Shown here piece by piece: positions 44,331 to 53,188 of a stretch of DNA of 64,000 nt. The notes beneath the pieces are model-generated. The model was given only the letters and a program-made list of their open reading frames with translations, ran no database searches and was not told the DNA's origin. The stretch is from Pseudomonas sp. BSw22131. Lineage in GTDB: Bacteria > Pseudomonadota > Gammaproteobacteria > Pseudomonadales > Pseudomonadaceae. The stretch lies in the NCBI RefSeq assembly GCF_026810445.1, contig NZ_CP113949.1, positions 124,001-188,000 on the forward strand. Direction: 5' to 3'. Every line of letters starts with the position of its first letter. Position 1 is the first letter of the stretch. Made by a program: the position numbers and the translations under genes.

Positions 44331-44660
44331 ATGCGTAAACCAGATCTCGCAGCCGCCATCGCTGAAAAAGCAGACCTCACCAAAGAACAAGCCAATCGCG
44401 TACTCAACGCGGTCCTGGAAGAAATCACGGGTGCCTTGCACCGCAAAGACACTGTAACCCTCGTAGGTTTTGGTACTTTCCTGCAGCGTCATCGCGGTGC
44501 ACGGACAGGCAAAAACCCGCAAACGGGTGAGCCGGTGAAGATCAAGGCAAGCAACACGGTGGCGTTCAAACCGGGTAAGTTTTTGAAAGACAGCGTCAAT
44601 CCGGTAAAAGAAAAAGAAACAGCACCGAAAGCCGCCAAAGCTGCCAAGGCCGCTAAATAA
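44331..44660 (+). CDS. HU-family DNA-binding protein with basic Ala/Lys tail
   Basis: The 109-aa protein matches HU up to residue ~90 (MRKPDLAAAIAEKADLTKEQ, VTLVGFGTFLQRHRGARTGK, GEPVKIKASNTVAFKPGK), including the DNA-bending arm with its RxGxNP-type tip (RTGKNPQTGE). It then extends ~19 residues, ending APKAAKAAKAAK, which resembles a histone-like tail and is longer than the ~90-aa housekeeping HU proteins. It probably shapes the nucleoid. A terminator follows at 44698. AGAGG stands before the ATG. Confidence 0.94.
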   Translation: MRKPDLAAAIAEKADLTKEQANRVLNAVLEEITGALHRKDTVTLVGFGTFLQRHRGARTGKNPQTGEPVKIKASNTVAFKPGKFLKDSVNPVKEKETAPKAAKAAKAAK

Positions 44661-44697
44661 GTTCGACGCCTTAGCGGGAGGCGCAGAGCAAAAAAAT

Positions 44698-44731
44698 GGG
44701 CATATCAACGCGTGTTGAATGCCCTTTTTTT
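44698..44731 (+). terminator. Terminator after the HU gene
   Basis: GGGCAT pairs with ATGCCC, and CAAC with GTTG inside it, followed by seven T residues. An A run before the stem makes it usable from the other strand too. Confidence 0.85.
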
Positions 44732-44868
44732 CGTCTGTGGTTTGAGCCTGCGCAAGGATCTATGTCGCCATTTGCGACCGACTGGTTCTACGTGCGACTG
44801 CCTGATACAAGCCCGCTACACTGCGATTCGGTCGCGACATCCAGACTGATCAGCTGAGAGCTTTGGGC

Positions 44869-45243
44869 ATGAAATTTCGTTTTTTATTGTGGGCGCTCGG
44901 GTTGCTGATGGCCCGCGCCAGTCGCAACAATCCTGCGTTTCAACAGCAGCTATCGGGCAAAGACCTGACCTTTCAACTGCAGACATTTGACGGCAAAGTT
45001 GCTCGGCATTTCATCGTCAGAAACCAGCGAATCAGCAGCCACGGCGGCGTTGTACCGGAGCCGGCGTTCTCCATAGCCTTCAAGGACGCCGCGTACGGCT
45101 TCGCCACGTTGCAGGCGAAAAACAAGCAACTGGCCTTCATGCAGGGCGTTCAGGACAAAAACATTCAGGTCAAAGGCAACACCGGCCTGGTGATGTGGTT
45201 TCAGGGCCTGATGAAGTACCTGAAGCCGAGAAAGAAGAAATAG
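44869..45243 (+). CDS. Small SCP2-like protein of unknown function
   Basis: The 124-aa protein (ATG 44869; TTG 44863 also in frame) opens with a hydrophobic stretch FRFLLWALGLLMARASR that could be a membrane anchor or an uncleaved signal. It continues with a fold reminiscent of sterol-carrier (SCP2-like) domains, DLTFQLQTFDGKVARHFIV, FSIAFKDAAYGFATLQ and IQVKGNTGLVMWFQGLMKYL. The tail is very basic (KPRKKK). The similarity is by pattern only. It converges on the HDOD gene through a hairpin at 45248-45285. Confidence 0.7.
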   Translation: MKFRFLLWALGLLMARASRNNPAFQQQLSGKDLTFQLQTFDGKVARHFIVRNQRISSHGGVVPEPAFSIAFKDAAYGFATLQAKNKQLAFMQGVQDKNIQVKGNTGLVMWFQGLMKYLKPRKKK

Positions 45244-45247
45244 ATGA

Positions 45248-45285
45248 CCGCAGGATAAACTCCCTGCCCGGGAGGGATCCTGCGG
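45248..45285. other. Hairpin between converging genes
   Basis: CCGCAGGAT pairs with ATCCTGCGG, with CTCCC/GGGAG inside. No T tract; probably a shared 3'-end structure of the SCP2-like and HDOD genes. Confidence 0.6.
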
Positions 45286-45296
45286 CCTACTGGCTG

Positions 45297-46691
45297 TCAG
45301 TGAAACTGCGCAGCCAGTTCCCGCAGTAGAGTTTCTGCTTCGAGCACTTTGTGCACCACGTCATCGGCTTTTTCGCGTGGCAATTCCAGGCGCTCGAACA
45401 GCTCGTCCGGAATGTCTTCAGCCGGGCCAGAGCCAATGCCTTGATTCTTCAGCAGGCCCACCGCCAGAAAAACCAGATTCGCGTAGGCCGCGTGTTCACG
45501 GTCGTAATGCGGGTCGTGCTGGAAGCGCAGTGCGGTGGACAGTTCTTCCGGCATGTCCCAGTTACGCATCAGCCACGAGCCGATCTGCTCACGTGTGATG
45601 CCCAGCAAATGCTGCTCGACAAAGCTGTGATGCAGGTGCGGATTGACCTCGATCTGCCGGCAGATCAACGAGAAATGCGGCGGAAACACGTGAGCCAGCA
45701 GCAGATAGCCGAAGTTATGCAGCAGACCGGCCAGGTAGGTCAGGCCACTCTCAGGACGCTTTGCCCGCGGCATTGCCCGCGTCAGCCCCTCGATCACAGC
45801 GGCCGTGTAGATGGACTGCTGCCAGTATGGCGTCGACTGTTGCGGATGATCCTTCGGCAGACTCAGGGTTTTACCAAGCGCCAGGCCAAGTGCGAGGTTG
45901 ATGACCAGATCGAACCCCAGTACCCGCACGATCGCATCTTCTACAGAACGAATCTTCCCGGCAGAGCCGTAATAGGGCGATGACGCCCAACTGACCACTT
46001 GAGCGGCCAGTGACGGATCGGTCTCGACCACGCCAGTAATGTCGTCGATGGTTGCGTCGGGATCAACACGCAGTTTGATGATTTTTTGCGCAGTGTCAGC
46101 CAGCGGCGGGATCTCGACTGTTGCTTCAAGACGCTGTTGGATGCGCCGGGCGGTGAAGTCCTGCATTGCCTTGCTGATCTCCTGACGGTCATCGTCCGGA
46201 CGGTGCAGGTTCGGCTGAATCGCAGTCACAGGCTCGCCAAAGCGTGCCGCACTGGCTTTGCTCAGCATGCTCCTGAAGTCGTCGCTGGAAATCTCCAGCA
46301 GCACGCCTGGTTCGCCCGAGTCGATAAGCAGCAGGGGCTCTTGCAGCATGCGTTCTTCGTACAGGCAGGGACAACTGGTCAAAGCGGGGAGCGCCGGCAG
46401 GACGCGCAGGTTGTGTTTTTCCAGCATCTGCTCAATGCGCTCCTGAGACACCGCTGTCAGTTTGCGCCCGGTTAATTCAGTGATCCGGCTCAGGTCCAGC
46501 AAGTGACTTTGCGGGAACAGAATCAGCAGCGCCCCGACAGAGTCGTCCACCAGAACCGCTTGAACCTTCTGTGCCATAGGGATGTGTTTATCGGCCATGA
46601 CTTCGCGGCAATTGATGGCCAATTTGCCAAGCAGCTGCCGTACGACAGACGAGGCGCGAGTGGTGGGGTCGACGTGGGCAACTTCTGTCAT
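45297..46691 (-). CDS. YbaK-like domain fused to an HDOD domain
   Basis: The 464-aa protein has an N-terminal ~150-residue domain (DSVGALLILFPQSHLLDLSR, LTGRKLTAVSQERIEQML, then LPALPALTSCPCLYEERMLQ) resembling the YbaK/ProRS-editing fold, which deacylates mischarged tRNA. From residue ~190 there is an HDOD domain (LEATVEIPPLADTAQKIIKL, VVETDPSLAAQVVSWASSPY, YLAGLLHNFGYLLLAHVFPP), a degenerate HD signalling module. Whether the editing site is functional was not tested. It is the last gene of the oxyR-recG-HDOD run on this strand. Confidence 0.85.
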   Translation of the reverse strand: MTEVAHVDPTTRASSVVRQLLGKLAINCREVMADKHIPMAQKVQAVLVDDSVGALLILFPQSHLLDLSRITELTGRKLTAVSQERIEQMLEKHNLRVLPALPALTSCPCLYEERMLQEPLLLIDSGEPGVLLEISSDDFRSMLSKASAARFGEPVTAIQPNLHRPDDDRQEISKAMQDFTARRIQQRLEATVEIPPLADTAQKIIKLRVDPDATIDDITGVVETDPSLAAQVVSWASSPYYGSAGKIRSVEDAIVRVLGFDLVINLALGLALGKTLSLPKDHPQQSTPYWQQSIYTAAVIEGLTRAMPRAKRPESGLTYLAGLLHNFGYLLLAHVFPPHFSLICRQIEVNPHLHHSFVEQHLLGITREQIGSWLMRNWDMPEELSTALRFQHDPHYDREHAAYANLVFLAVGLLKNQGIGSGPAEDIPDELFERLELPREKADDVVHKVLEAETLLRELAAQFH

Positions 46692-46778
46692 GGTCTGGAT
46701 CCAAGTTCCTACAATCGTTGGAGTATAACCAGCTTAGTTACGATGAGGGTGTGGCAGTCATGGATTGCGCTGACTGCT

Positions 46779-48854
46779 TCACACTTGACCGTACTGCTGG
46801 CCATGTCGCAGCCACCGTTCCAGCAATGGGCTGACGTGCTTCGGCCATCGTTCGAGCAGCGCCTGGGCGGCGTCCCTGACAGCAGGTAACAAATCTGCAT
46901 CTCGCATCAGGTCTGCGACCTTGAATTGAAGCAGGCCGGTTTGCCGTGTGCCGAGCATTTCCCCAGGGCCGCGAAGCTCCAGATCTTTTTCCGCGATCAC
47001 GAAGCCGTCGTTGGTTTCACGCATGATGCCCAGCCGCTGGCGGCCAATTTGCGACAGCGGCGGGTGGTAGAGCAGCACGCAATGGCTCGCCGCGCTGCCT
47101 CGCCCGACACGCCCGCGCAACTGGTGCAACTGCGCGAGGCCCAGCCGCTCGGGGTTCTCAATGATCATCAGGCTGGCATTGGGCACGTCAACCCCCACTT
47201 CAATAACCGTGGTTGCCACCAGCAGTTGCAGCGCGCCCTGTTTGAACTCGGCCATTACCGCAGCTTTTTCAGCGGGTTTCATACGGCCATGAATCAAGCC
47301 CACACGCAGCTCGCCGAGGGCGCTGGTCAACTCTTCAAAACTGGTTTCGGCGGCTTGGCAGGTCAGCTCTTCGGACTCCTCGATCAGGGTGCATACCCAG
47401 TACGCCTGACGGCCTTCCGCACACGCGTTACGCACCCGTTCGACCACTTCGATGCGGCGGCTGTCGACCACCAGCACGGTGTTGACCGGTGTCCGGCCGG
47501 GCGGCAGTTCATCAAGGATCGAGGTGTCCAGGTCTGCGTACGCGCTCATGGCCAGCGTTCGCGGAATCGGCGTTGCGGTCATGATCAACTGATGAGGGCA
47601 CATTCGTCCGCCGACGCCTTTTTTGCGCAGCGCCAGACGTTGCTGCACGCCGAAGCGATGCTGTTCGTCGATGATCACCAACGCGAGATTCTTGAACTGC
47701 ACTTCATCCTGAAACAGCGCGTGGGTGCCCACGACCATCTGTGTGCCGGTGGCGATCTGCTCCAGCGAGGTGGCGCGCGCCTTGCCCTTGAGCTTGCCCG
47801 CGAGCCAGGCGGTCTCGATGCCCAGCGGCTCCAGCCAGCGTTTGAAGTTGATGTAATGCTGCTCGGCCAGAATCTCGGTCGGCGCCATCAGCGCCACTTG
47901 ATAGCCTGCCTCAAGGGCCTGCAGCGCAGCCAGCGCGGCGACCACAGTTTTACCGGCGCCCACATCGCCCTGAATCAGGCGCAGCATGGGTTCGTGTTGA
48001 CTGAGGTCGTATGCAATTTCGTTACCCACCCGCTGTTGTGCACCCGTCGGCGGGAATCCGAGATTGGCGAGAAACTGCTTGGGCAGCTTTTTGGCAGGGG
48101 GCAATGCAGGCGCCCGTTGCGAGCGCAGGCTTTCACGCAGGCGCTGCTGGGACAATTGATGAGTCAGCAGTTCCTCGAACGCCAGCCGGTGCTGCGCCCA
48201 GTGATGACCCAGCGCCAGCTCCTCAACATCGGCATCGGCGGGGGGATGGTGCAAATAACGAATGGCTTCGTCGAGCGGTGCCAGTTGGTAATCGCGGGCC
48301 AGCTCTTCGGGCAGCCAATCGGGAAGGCTTTTGGGGCCGAGCATCGACAGGCTCTGCTGGCACAGCTGGCGCAGGCGCTGCTGAGTCAGGCCTTCGGTCG
48401 TCGGGTAGATTGGCGTGAGCGTCACGTCCACCGGGGGCGGTTCATCGCCCGTCAGCGCGCGGTACTCAGGGTGATAGATTTCAAGCCCTGACGCACCGGG
48501 ACGTGCCTCGCCATAGCAGCGAACGTGGGTGCCACGTTTCAGGCTGTCCTTCTGCGCGTTGCTGAAATGGTAGAAACGCAGACTCAGTACGCCGGTGCCA
48601 TCGCCAAGCCGCACCAACAGGCTGCGGCGCTTTCCCATCACCACATCGGCGCCGCTGACCACGCCCTCGATCACCGCATCCTGCCCAGGGCGCAGTTGGC
48701 CAATGGGCACGACGCGGGTTCGGTCCTGATAGCGCAGCGGCAGATGAAAAAGCACGTCCTGAATGTTTTCCAGGCCGACCTTTGCCAGCTTTTCAGCCAT
48801 GGCCTCGCCGACGCCCTTGAGCGCCGTCACCGAGACGTGTGACAGCTCCGTCAT
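46779..48854 (-). CDS. recG: ATP-dependent DNA helicase RecG
   Basis: The 691-aa protein has the full RecG length, with the N-terminal wedge domain (residues ~1-150), then helicase motifs I (GDVGAGKTVVAALAALQAL), Ia (MAPTEILAEQHYINFKRW), II (IIDEQHRFGVQQR), III (MTATPIPRTLAMSAY), and V/VI (ATTVIEVGVDVPNASLMIIE, QLHQLRGRVGRG). It regresses stalled forks and processes Holliday junctions. It follows oxyR closely, nine bases between the genes, as in many pseudomonads. Confidence 0.96.
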   Translation of the reverse strand: MTELSHVSVTALKGVGEAMAEKLAKVGLENIQDVLFHLPLRYQDRTRVVPIGQLRPGQDAVIEGVVSGADVVMGKRRSLLVRLGDGTGVLSLRFYHFSNAQKDSLKRGTHVRCYGEARPGASGLEIYHPEYRALTGDEPPPVDVTLTPIYPTTEGLTQQRLRQLCQQSLSMLGPKSLPDWLPEELARDYQLAPLDEAIRYLHHPPADADVEELALGHHWAQHRLAFEELLTHQLSQQRLRESLRSQRAPALPPAKKLPKQFLANLGFPPTGAQQRVGNEIAYDLSQHEPMLRLIQGDVGAGKTVVAALAALQALEAGYQVALMAPTEILAEQHYINFKRWLEPLGIETAWLAGKLKGKARATSLEQIATGTQMVVGTHALFQDEVQFKNLALVIIDEQHRFGVQQRLALRKKGVGGRMCPHQLIMTATPIPRTLAMSAYADLDTSILDELPPGRTPVNTVLVVDSRRIEVVERVRNACAEGRQAYWVCTLIEESEELTCQAAETSFEELTSALGELRVGLIHGRMKPAEKAAVMAEFKQGALQLLVATTVIEVGVDVPNASLMIIENPERLGLAQLHQLRGRVGRGSAASHCVLLYHPPLSQIGRQRLGIMRETNDGFVIAEKDLELRGPGEMLGTRQTGLLQFKVADLMRDADLLPAVRDAAQALLERWPKHVSPLLERWLRHGQQYGQV

Positions 48855-48863
48855 ACTGCCTGC

Positions 48864-49787
48864 TTAACTCGCTTGTGCTTTAGGTTTGGCAACCGAGCAC
48901 AGACGAATGGAATCGGCAAGAATTTCGATGGCTTTGGGACGGGGGAAGCTCGCACGCCAGGCGATCGCAACTGTGCGGAACGGCACCGGTGGAGACAGTG
49001 GACGCACTTCAATGACGCCGGGCGCGTAGTGATGGCTGTCGACTGCGGACATCGGCAGGATCGAAACACCCAGTCCCGAAGCCACCATGTGGCGGATGGT
49101 TTCCAGCGAGCTTGACTCAACCGTTGTGTGTTTTGCGCTGTCCCCGCCTTTGACAAGCGTTGGGCATGCTTCAAGCACCTGATCGCGGAAGCAATGGCCT
49201 TCACCAAGCAGCAGCAGGCTCTTGTCGTTGAGCGCCGAGGCGTCAATGGTGGCTTTCTGCGTCCAGGGATGATCGGCAGGCATCAGGACATAGAAAGGTT
49301 CGTCGTATAGCTGCAGCGTCAAAACGTCGGCTTCGTTGAACGGCAGCGCGATGATGATCGCGTCGAGCTCCCCGTTGCGCAGCTTGTCGCGCAATACGTG
49401 GGTGAAATTCTCTTCGATGTACAACGGCATTTGCGGGGCGACCCGATGCAGTTGTGGAATCAGGTGCGGGAACAGATAAGGCCCTACGGTATAGATTGCG
49501 CCGACCTTGAGAGGAGCAGTGAGCTGATTCTTCCCGGTTTGGGCCAGTTCACGAATGCCTTGGGCCTGTTCGAGCACTTTTTGTGCCTGAGCCACGATGC
49601 CCTCGCCAACCGGCGTAAGACGTACAGCACTCTTGCTGCGCTCGAAAATCAGCACGCCGAGTTCATCTTCCAGCTTTTTGACGCCCACCGACAAGGTAGG
49701 CTGGCTCACATGGCAGCGCTCGGCCGCGTGGCCAAAGTGCTGCTCTTGAGCGAGGGTAACGATGTAGCGCAATTCTGTAAGGGTCAT
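48864..49787 (-). CDS. oxyR: Peroxide-responsive LysR regulator OxyR
   Basis: The 307-aa protein carries the LysR winged helix (LRYIVTLAQEQHFGHAAERC, VSQPTLSVGVKKLEDELG) and the redox pair Cys199 (GEGHCF) and Cys208 (VLEACP), the exact positions of the E. coli OxyR disulfide. It senses H2O2 and activates catalase and peroxidase genes; here recG follows it, a known OxyR-recG pairing in Pseudomonas. It lies between tonB and recG on the same strand, 91 bases after tonB. Confidence 0.95.
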   Translation of the reverse strand: MTLTELRYIVTLAQEQHFGHAAERCHVSQPTLSVGVKKLEDELGVLIFERSKSAVRLTPVGEGIVAQAQKVLEQAQGIRELAQTGKNQLTAPLKVGAIYTVGPYLFPHLIPQLHRVAPQMPLYIEENFTHVLRDKLRNGELDAIIIALPFNEADVLTLQLYDEPFYVLMPADHPWTQKATIDASALNDKSLLLLGEGHCFRDQVLEACPTLVKGGDSAKHTTVESSSLETIRHMVASGLGVSILPMSAVDSHHYAPGVIEVRPLSPPVPFRTVAIAWRASFPRPKAIEILADSIRLCSVAKPKAQAS

Positions 49788-49878
49788 AACGTGCGTCCAT
49801 TAAGCTGCGGCCCCAGCATAGCGGGTGCAATCGATAGACGCACGTTATCAGCCCAATCGGTTTAACAAAATCAAGGTT

Positions 49879-50622
49879 TCAGCGTTTATCCAGCGAGTAA
49901 ACGAACGGTGCGACCACTTCTAACGAGCCATTGTTGAGCAATTCGGCCGGAGGCTTGGGCAGCGGCTGCGCTCGACGAATCATTTCAAGCGTGGCGCGAT
50001 CCAGTGCTGCACTGCCCGATCCCCCCGCAATTTCGTAAGAAAGTACGTTGCCGTCCTTGTCGACCACGAAGCGCAAGCGGCTGATGCCTTGGGTGCCGCG
50101 CCGACGCGCATCTTCCGGATAGCGCTTGAATTTGCTCAAGTGACGCAACAGATCGCCCTGCCAGTTGGGCAATGCATTGCTCGGCGGTGCAGGAGGCGCC
50201 GCTTGTGGCGCTGCTGATTTCTCCGGCTTGGCGTTGGAAGGAGGCGTGTCTACCGGCTTTTCGTCAGCTGGCTTTTCTTCCTTCGGTGGCTCGATCTTTT
50301 TTACCGGCTTGGGTGGTTGGGGCTTGGGCTTGGGCTTGACCGGTTTGGGAATCGCGATTTCCGGTTTTGGCGCTTCGGCAATCGGCGGGATCGGTAGCGG
50401 CTCTTCAGGCGCTGGAGGCTGTGGCGGCTGCACCACCTTTGGCGGTGGCGGGGGCGCAGGCTCGGGAATGGGTGCCAACTCGACCATCATCGCCGCCGGT
50501 GGTAGCTCGATGGCCTGCGAAGTGGGCCAGCGCAAGGCGACGATGATCGCAATGGCATGGACCGCCAGCACCAACAACAGACTACCGCTATAGCGCGTCA
50601 GTTTTTGGCGCCTACTGATCAT
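49879..50622 (-). CDS. tonB: TonB energy-transducing protein
   Basis: The 247-aa protein has an N-terminal membrane anchor (YSGSLLLVLAVHAIAIIVAL), a long proline-rich periplasmic spacer (PEPAPPPPPKVVQPPQPPAP and many Lys-Pro pairs, residues ~50-140), and a C-terminal TonB domain (RYPEDARRRGTQGISRLRFV, then LDRATLEMIRRAQPLPKPP). With ExbB and ExbD it transmits proton-motive energy to outer-membrane siderophore receptors. It overlaps exbD by four bases (ATGA), completing an exbB-exbD-tonB operon. Confidence 0.95.
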   Translation of the reverse strand: MISRRQKLTRYSGSLLLVLAVHAIAIIVALRWPTSQAIELPPAAMMVELAPIPEPAPPPPPKVVQPPQPPAPEEPLPIPPIAEAPKPEIAIPKPVKPKPKPQPPKPVKKIEPPKEEKPADEKPVDTPPSNAKPEKSAAPQAAPPAPPSNALPNWQGDLLRHLSKFKRYPEDARRRGTQGISRLRFVVDKDGNVLSYEIAGGSGSAALDRATLEMIRRAQPLPKPPAELLNNGSLEVVAPFVYSLDKR

Positions 50623-51044
50623 TTCTTACCAACCGTCTCAAGACCGACCAGCCCGACTTTCAAATACCCGGCACTGCGCAGCGCGTTCATGACTTCCATC
50701 AGATCGCCGTAATCCACGCCTTTGTCGGCCTGGAAGAAGATCGTCGTGTCTTTTTTGCCTTTGGTCTTGGCGTCGAGCGTTGGACCGATCAGCTCGCGTG
50801 CGACTTTCTCGTCGCCCAGGTACAGGCTTTGGTCAGCCTTGACGCTGAGGAACACCGGTTTCTCGGGTCGCGGTGCAGGTTTTGCCGTGGAAGCAGGCAG
50901 GTCGACCTTGATGTCTACGGTTGCCAGCGGGGCTGCCACCATGAAGATGATCAGCAGGACCAGCATCACGTCGATGAACGGCGTGACGTTGATTTCGTGG
51001 TTTTCGACGAGATCATCGCCGCCTTCGTTCAGATGCAGGCCCAT
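50619..51044 (-). CDS. exbD: Biopolymer transport protein ExbD
   Basis: The 141-aa protein shows the ExbD/TolR pattern: a short cytoplasmic start, one membrane helix with the essential Asp (VTPFIDVMLVLLIIFMVAAP, Asp in FIDVML), and a small periplasmic domain ending GYLKVGLVGLETVGK. It forms the proton channel with ExbB. Its stop overlaps the tonB start and its own start is four bases after exbB. Confidence 0.95.
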   Translation of the reverse strand: MGLHLNEGGDDLVENHEINVTPFIDVMLVLLIIFMVAAPLATVDIKVDLPASTAKPAPRPEKPVFLSVKADQSLYLGDEKVARELIGPTLDAKTKGKKDTTIFFQADKGVDYGDLMEVMNALRSAGYLKVGLVGLETVGKK

Positions 51045-51047
51045 GGT

Positions 51048-52016
51048 TTACCCCATTTTTACCATGTGCGGCGTCTGGCTACGCTCAGCAACAGGTTGGT
51101 GATCCAGATCACGGCTGACCAGCAGCAGCACATGTGCGGAGGCGTCGGACACCTGCGCTTTGTAGCCTGCAATCGAGCGGGCGAAGACGTTATAGATGAC
51201 AACGGCCGGAATCGCTGCAACCAGACCCAGCGCGGTCGCCAGCAAGGCCTCGGCGATGCCGGGCGCTACGACTGCAAGGTTGGTGGTCTGGGTTTTGGCG
51301 ATGCCGATGAAGCTGTTCATGATGCCCCACACGGTGCCGAACAGACCCACGAAGGGCGCGGTAGAGCCGATCGTGGCGAGCACGCCGGTGCCCATGCTCA
51401 TGTTGCGGCCACACGCGGCCACCAGCCTTTCGAGGCGGAAGCTCACACGCTCTTTGATACCTTCGCGTTCGCGGCTGTTAACCGACAGGCGCATTTCTTC
51501 GAGCGCGTCATGCACCAGCAGATTGGCCAGGGTGCCTTGTTTGCTGGCGCTGGCACTGGCTTCGTCCAGCGTGCGGGCTTTCTTCAGATTGGCGATTTCA
51601 CCCCGCAGACGGCGCTTGGCGCCCAGCAGTTCGAAGCCTTTGGATATCCAGATAGTCCAGGTGATGATCGAGGCAATTGCCAGACCGATCATCACGGCCT
51701 TGACCACGACATCCGCGTTTTTGTACATGCCCCACGGCGACAGGTCGTGGGACATGCCCAGACTATTCTCCTCGGGCGCAGCTTCCATTGACTCGGCTGG
51801 AGCGGCAGGCGCTTGAACGGGAGGGGCGGCGGCGGTGTCAATCGGTGTAGAAGTCGGCGCCGCTGATTGTACAGAGGTGGGTTGCGTTGGCGCGGTGGCA
51901 TCTGCCAGAGCGACCGGTGTCAGCATCAGGCTGAACAGCATTGCTGCGATACCGCGCATTGCACGAGGCAGGTGTGGAAGCTTGATAGGTGAAGCGGGGG
52001 CTGGGATAGGTATCAT
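51048..52016 (-). CDS. exbB: Biopolymer transport protein ExbB, long form
   Basis: The 322-aa protein (ATG 52016; a longer frame runs to 52094) has a signal-like hydrophobic start, a Pro/Ala/Thr-rich ~70-residue extension as in Pseudomonas ExbB, then three membrane helices of the MotA/TolQ/ExbB family (KAVMIGLAIASIITWTIWIS, GVLATIGSTAPFVGLFGTVW, GIAEALLATALGLVAAIPAV). It is the channel body of the TonB motor. A possible Fur site lies ~90 bases upstream. Confidence 0.94.
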   Translation of the reverse strand: MIPIPAPASPIKLPHLPRAMRGIAAMLFSLMLTPVALADATAPTQPTSVQSAAPTSTPIDTAAAPPVQAPAAPAESMEAAPEENSLGMSHDLSPWGMYKNADVVVKAVMIGLAIASIITWTIWISKGFELLGAKRRLRGEIANLKKARTLDEASASASKQGTLANLLVHDALEEMRLSVNSREREGIKERVSFRLERLVAACGRNMSMGTGVLATIGSTAPFVGLFGTVWGIMNSFIGIAKTQTTNLAVVAPGIAEALLATALGLVAAIPAVVIYNVFARSIAGYKAQVSDASAHVLLLVSRDLDHQPVAERSQTPHMVKMG

Positions 52017-52103
52017 GCTGACCGGACCTGAGGTGAAAAATAGGTGTTCGTTCTCGAGACGTCGCGCTGGCGCGAGGCGAGCGGAGGAGAACAAAGGGCC
52101 AGC

Positions 52104-52126
52104 ATTATTGCAAGTAATTCTCGTTA
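52104..52126 (-). promoter_or_regulatory. Possible Fur box upstream of exbB
   Basis: Read on the minus strand, AACGAGAATTACTTGCAATA is close to the GAGAATnATTTGCA form of many Pseudomonas Fur sites and lies upstream of a TonB operon, which is usually iron-repressed. The match is partial. Confidence 0.45.
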
Positions 52127-52228
52127 ACGAAAGTAACAGAGTTTCTTTTTTTCTTTCAATCGCGTCTCGCCGGTCAGTTGTACGGCCTGTTTACGCGATC
52201 GGAACCCCATCTGATCTGGAGATTTAAC

Positions 52229-53086
52229 ATGGCGGCCCCTCGCGTTTTGATCGCCGGTTGCGGCGATATCGGCAGTCGCTTGGCTTTGCAGTTGCTGCCG
52301 CATGGCTGGACTGTTTACGGGCTACGCCGCTCGATTGAGCGTCTGCCGGAGCATGTCGTTGGCGTCAGTGCAGACCTTTTCGACACCCGGATGCCTGCAC
52401 AGTGGCCCGCGGGTGAGATCGATTATCTGGTGTACTGCGCGACGCCCACCGACCGCGATGAAGCCGGCTATAGGGCGGCTTATGTAGATGGGTTGCGTCA
52501 CGTGATTGACTGGACCCATCGCAGTGGTCAGCGGCCAAAACGTCTGATCTTTGTCTCCAGCAGCAGCGTCTACGGCCAGCAGCAGGGAGAGTGGGTGGAT
52601 GAAAGCTCGCCGACGCTGGCCAGCGGGTTTTCCGGTGAAATAATGCTTGAGGCCGAGCAAGTCGCACTTAATAGCGGGTTTGCAGCAAGCGTGGTCAGGC
52701 TGACCGGCATCTACGGGCCGGGCCGCAGCGACTTGATGAACCGAGTGCGTCAGGGCTACAGCGTGGCAATCAACCCGCCTTTATATGGCAACCGGATACA
52801 CGCCGACGATGCGGCTGGGCTTTTGGCGTTTCTGCTGCAGGCGGATGAGCAAGGCGTTGCGCTGGAAGACTGCTACATCGGCGTGGACGATGCGCCTGAT
52901 CCGTTGTCTGACGTGGTGCAATGGATGCGCCAACGATTGGGCGTAACCGAGTGGTCTGAAGAGACCAGCATACGCCGCGCCGGGAGCAAGCGTTGCAGCA
53001 ACACGCTCGCCAAAGCCGTGGGCTGGACGTTGCGTTATCCGAGTTATCGGGAAGGGTATGAGGCGATGTTGAAGGCTGAGGCGTGA
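52229..53086 (+). CDS. NAD(P)-dependent epimerase/dehydratase-like protein (YeeZ-like SDR)
   Basis: The 285-aa protein (ATG 52229 with GGAG upstream) has the Rossmann start RVLIAGCGDIGSRLALQLLP, FVSSSSVYGQQQGEWVDESS with the SDR active-site Tyr (SVYG), VVRLTGIYGPGRSDLMNRVR and a later NRIHADDAAGLLAFLLQ. These identify an extended SDR related to YeeZ. The substrate is unknown. It is divergent from exbB. Confidence 0.9.
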   Translation: MAAPRVLIAGCGDIGSRLALQLLPHGWTVYGLRRSIERLPEHVVGVSADLFDTRMPAQWPAGEIDYLVYCATPTDRDEAGYRAAYVDGLRHVIDWTHRSGQRPKRLIFVSSSSVYGQQQGEWVDESSPTLASGFSGEIMLEAEQVALNSGFAASVVRLTGIYGPGRSDLMNRVRQGYSVAINPPLYGNRIHADDAAGLLAFLLQADEQGVALEDCYIGVDDAPDPLSDVVQWMRQRLGVTEWSEETSIRRAGSKRCSNTLAKAVGWTLRYPSYREGYEAMLKAEA

Positions 53087-53100
53087 GCGCCTGACCGACC

Positions 53101-53165
53101 TTGTAGAAGCGCACTTGCCAGGAAGGCCCGTCGTACGGACCTCACTCATCGCGGCAAGCGCGCTC
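53101..53165. repeat. REP pair between converging genes
   Basis: CTTGTAGAAGCGCACTTGCC and TCGCGGCAAGCGCGCTCTAA (near 53149) are inverted degenerate REP units, between the SDR and lipoprotein gene ends. Confidence 0.6.
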
Positions 53166-53188
53166 TAAAAGCTATGAAGCGCAGTCAA

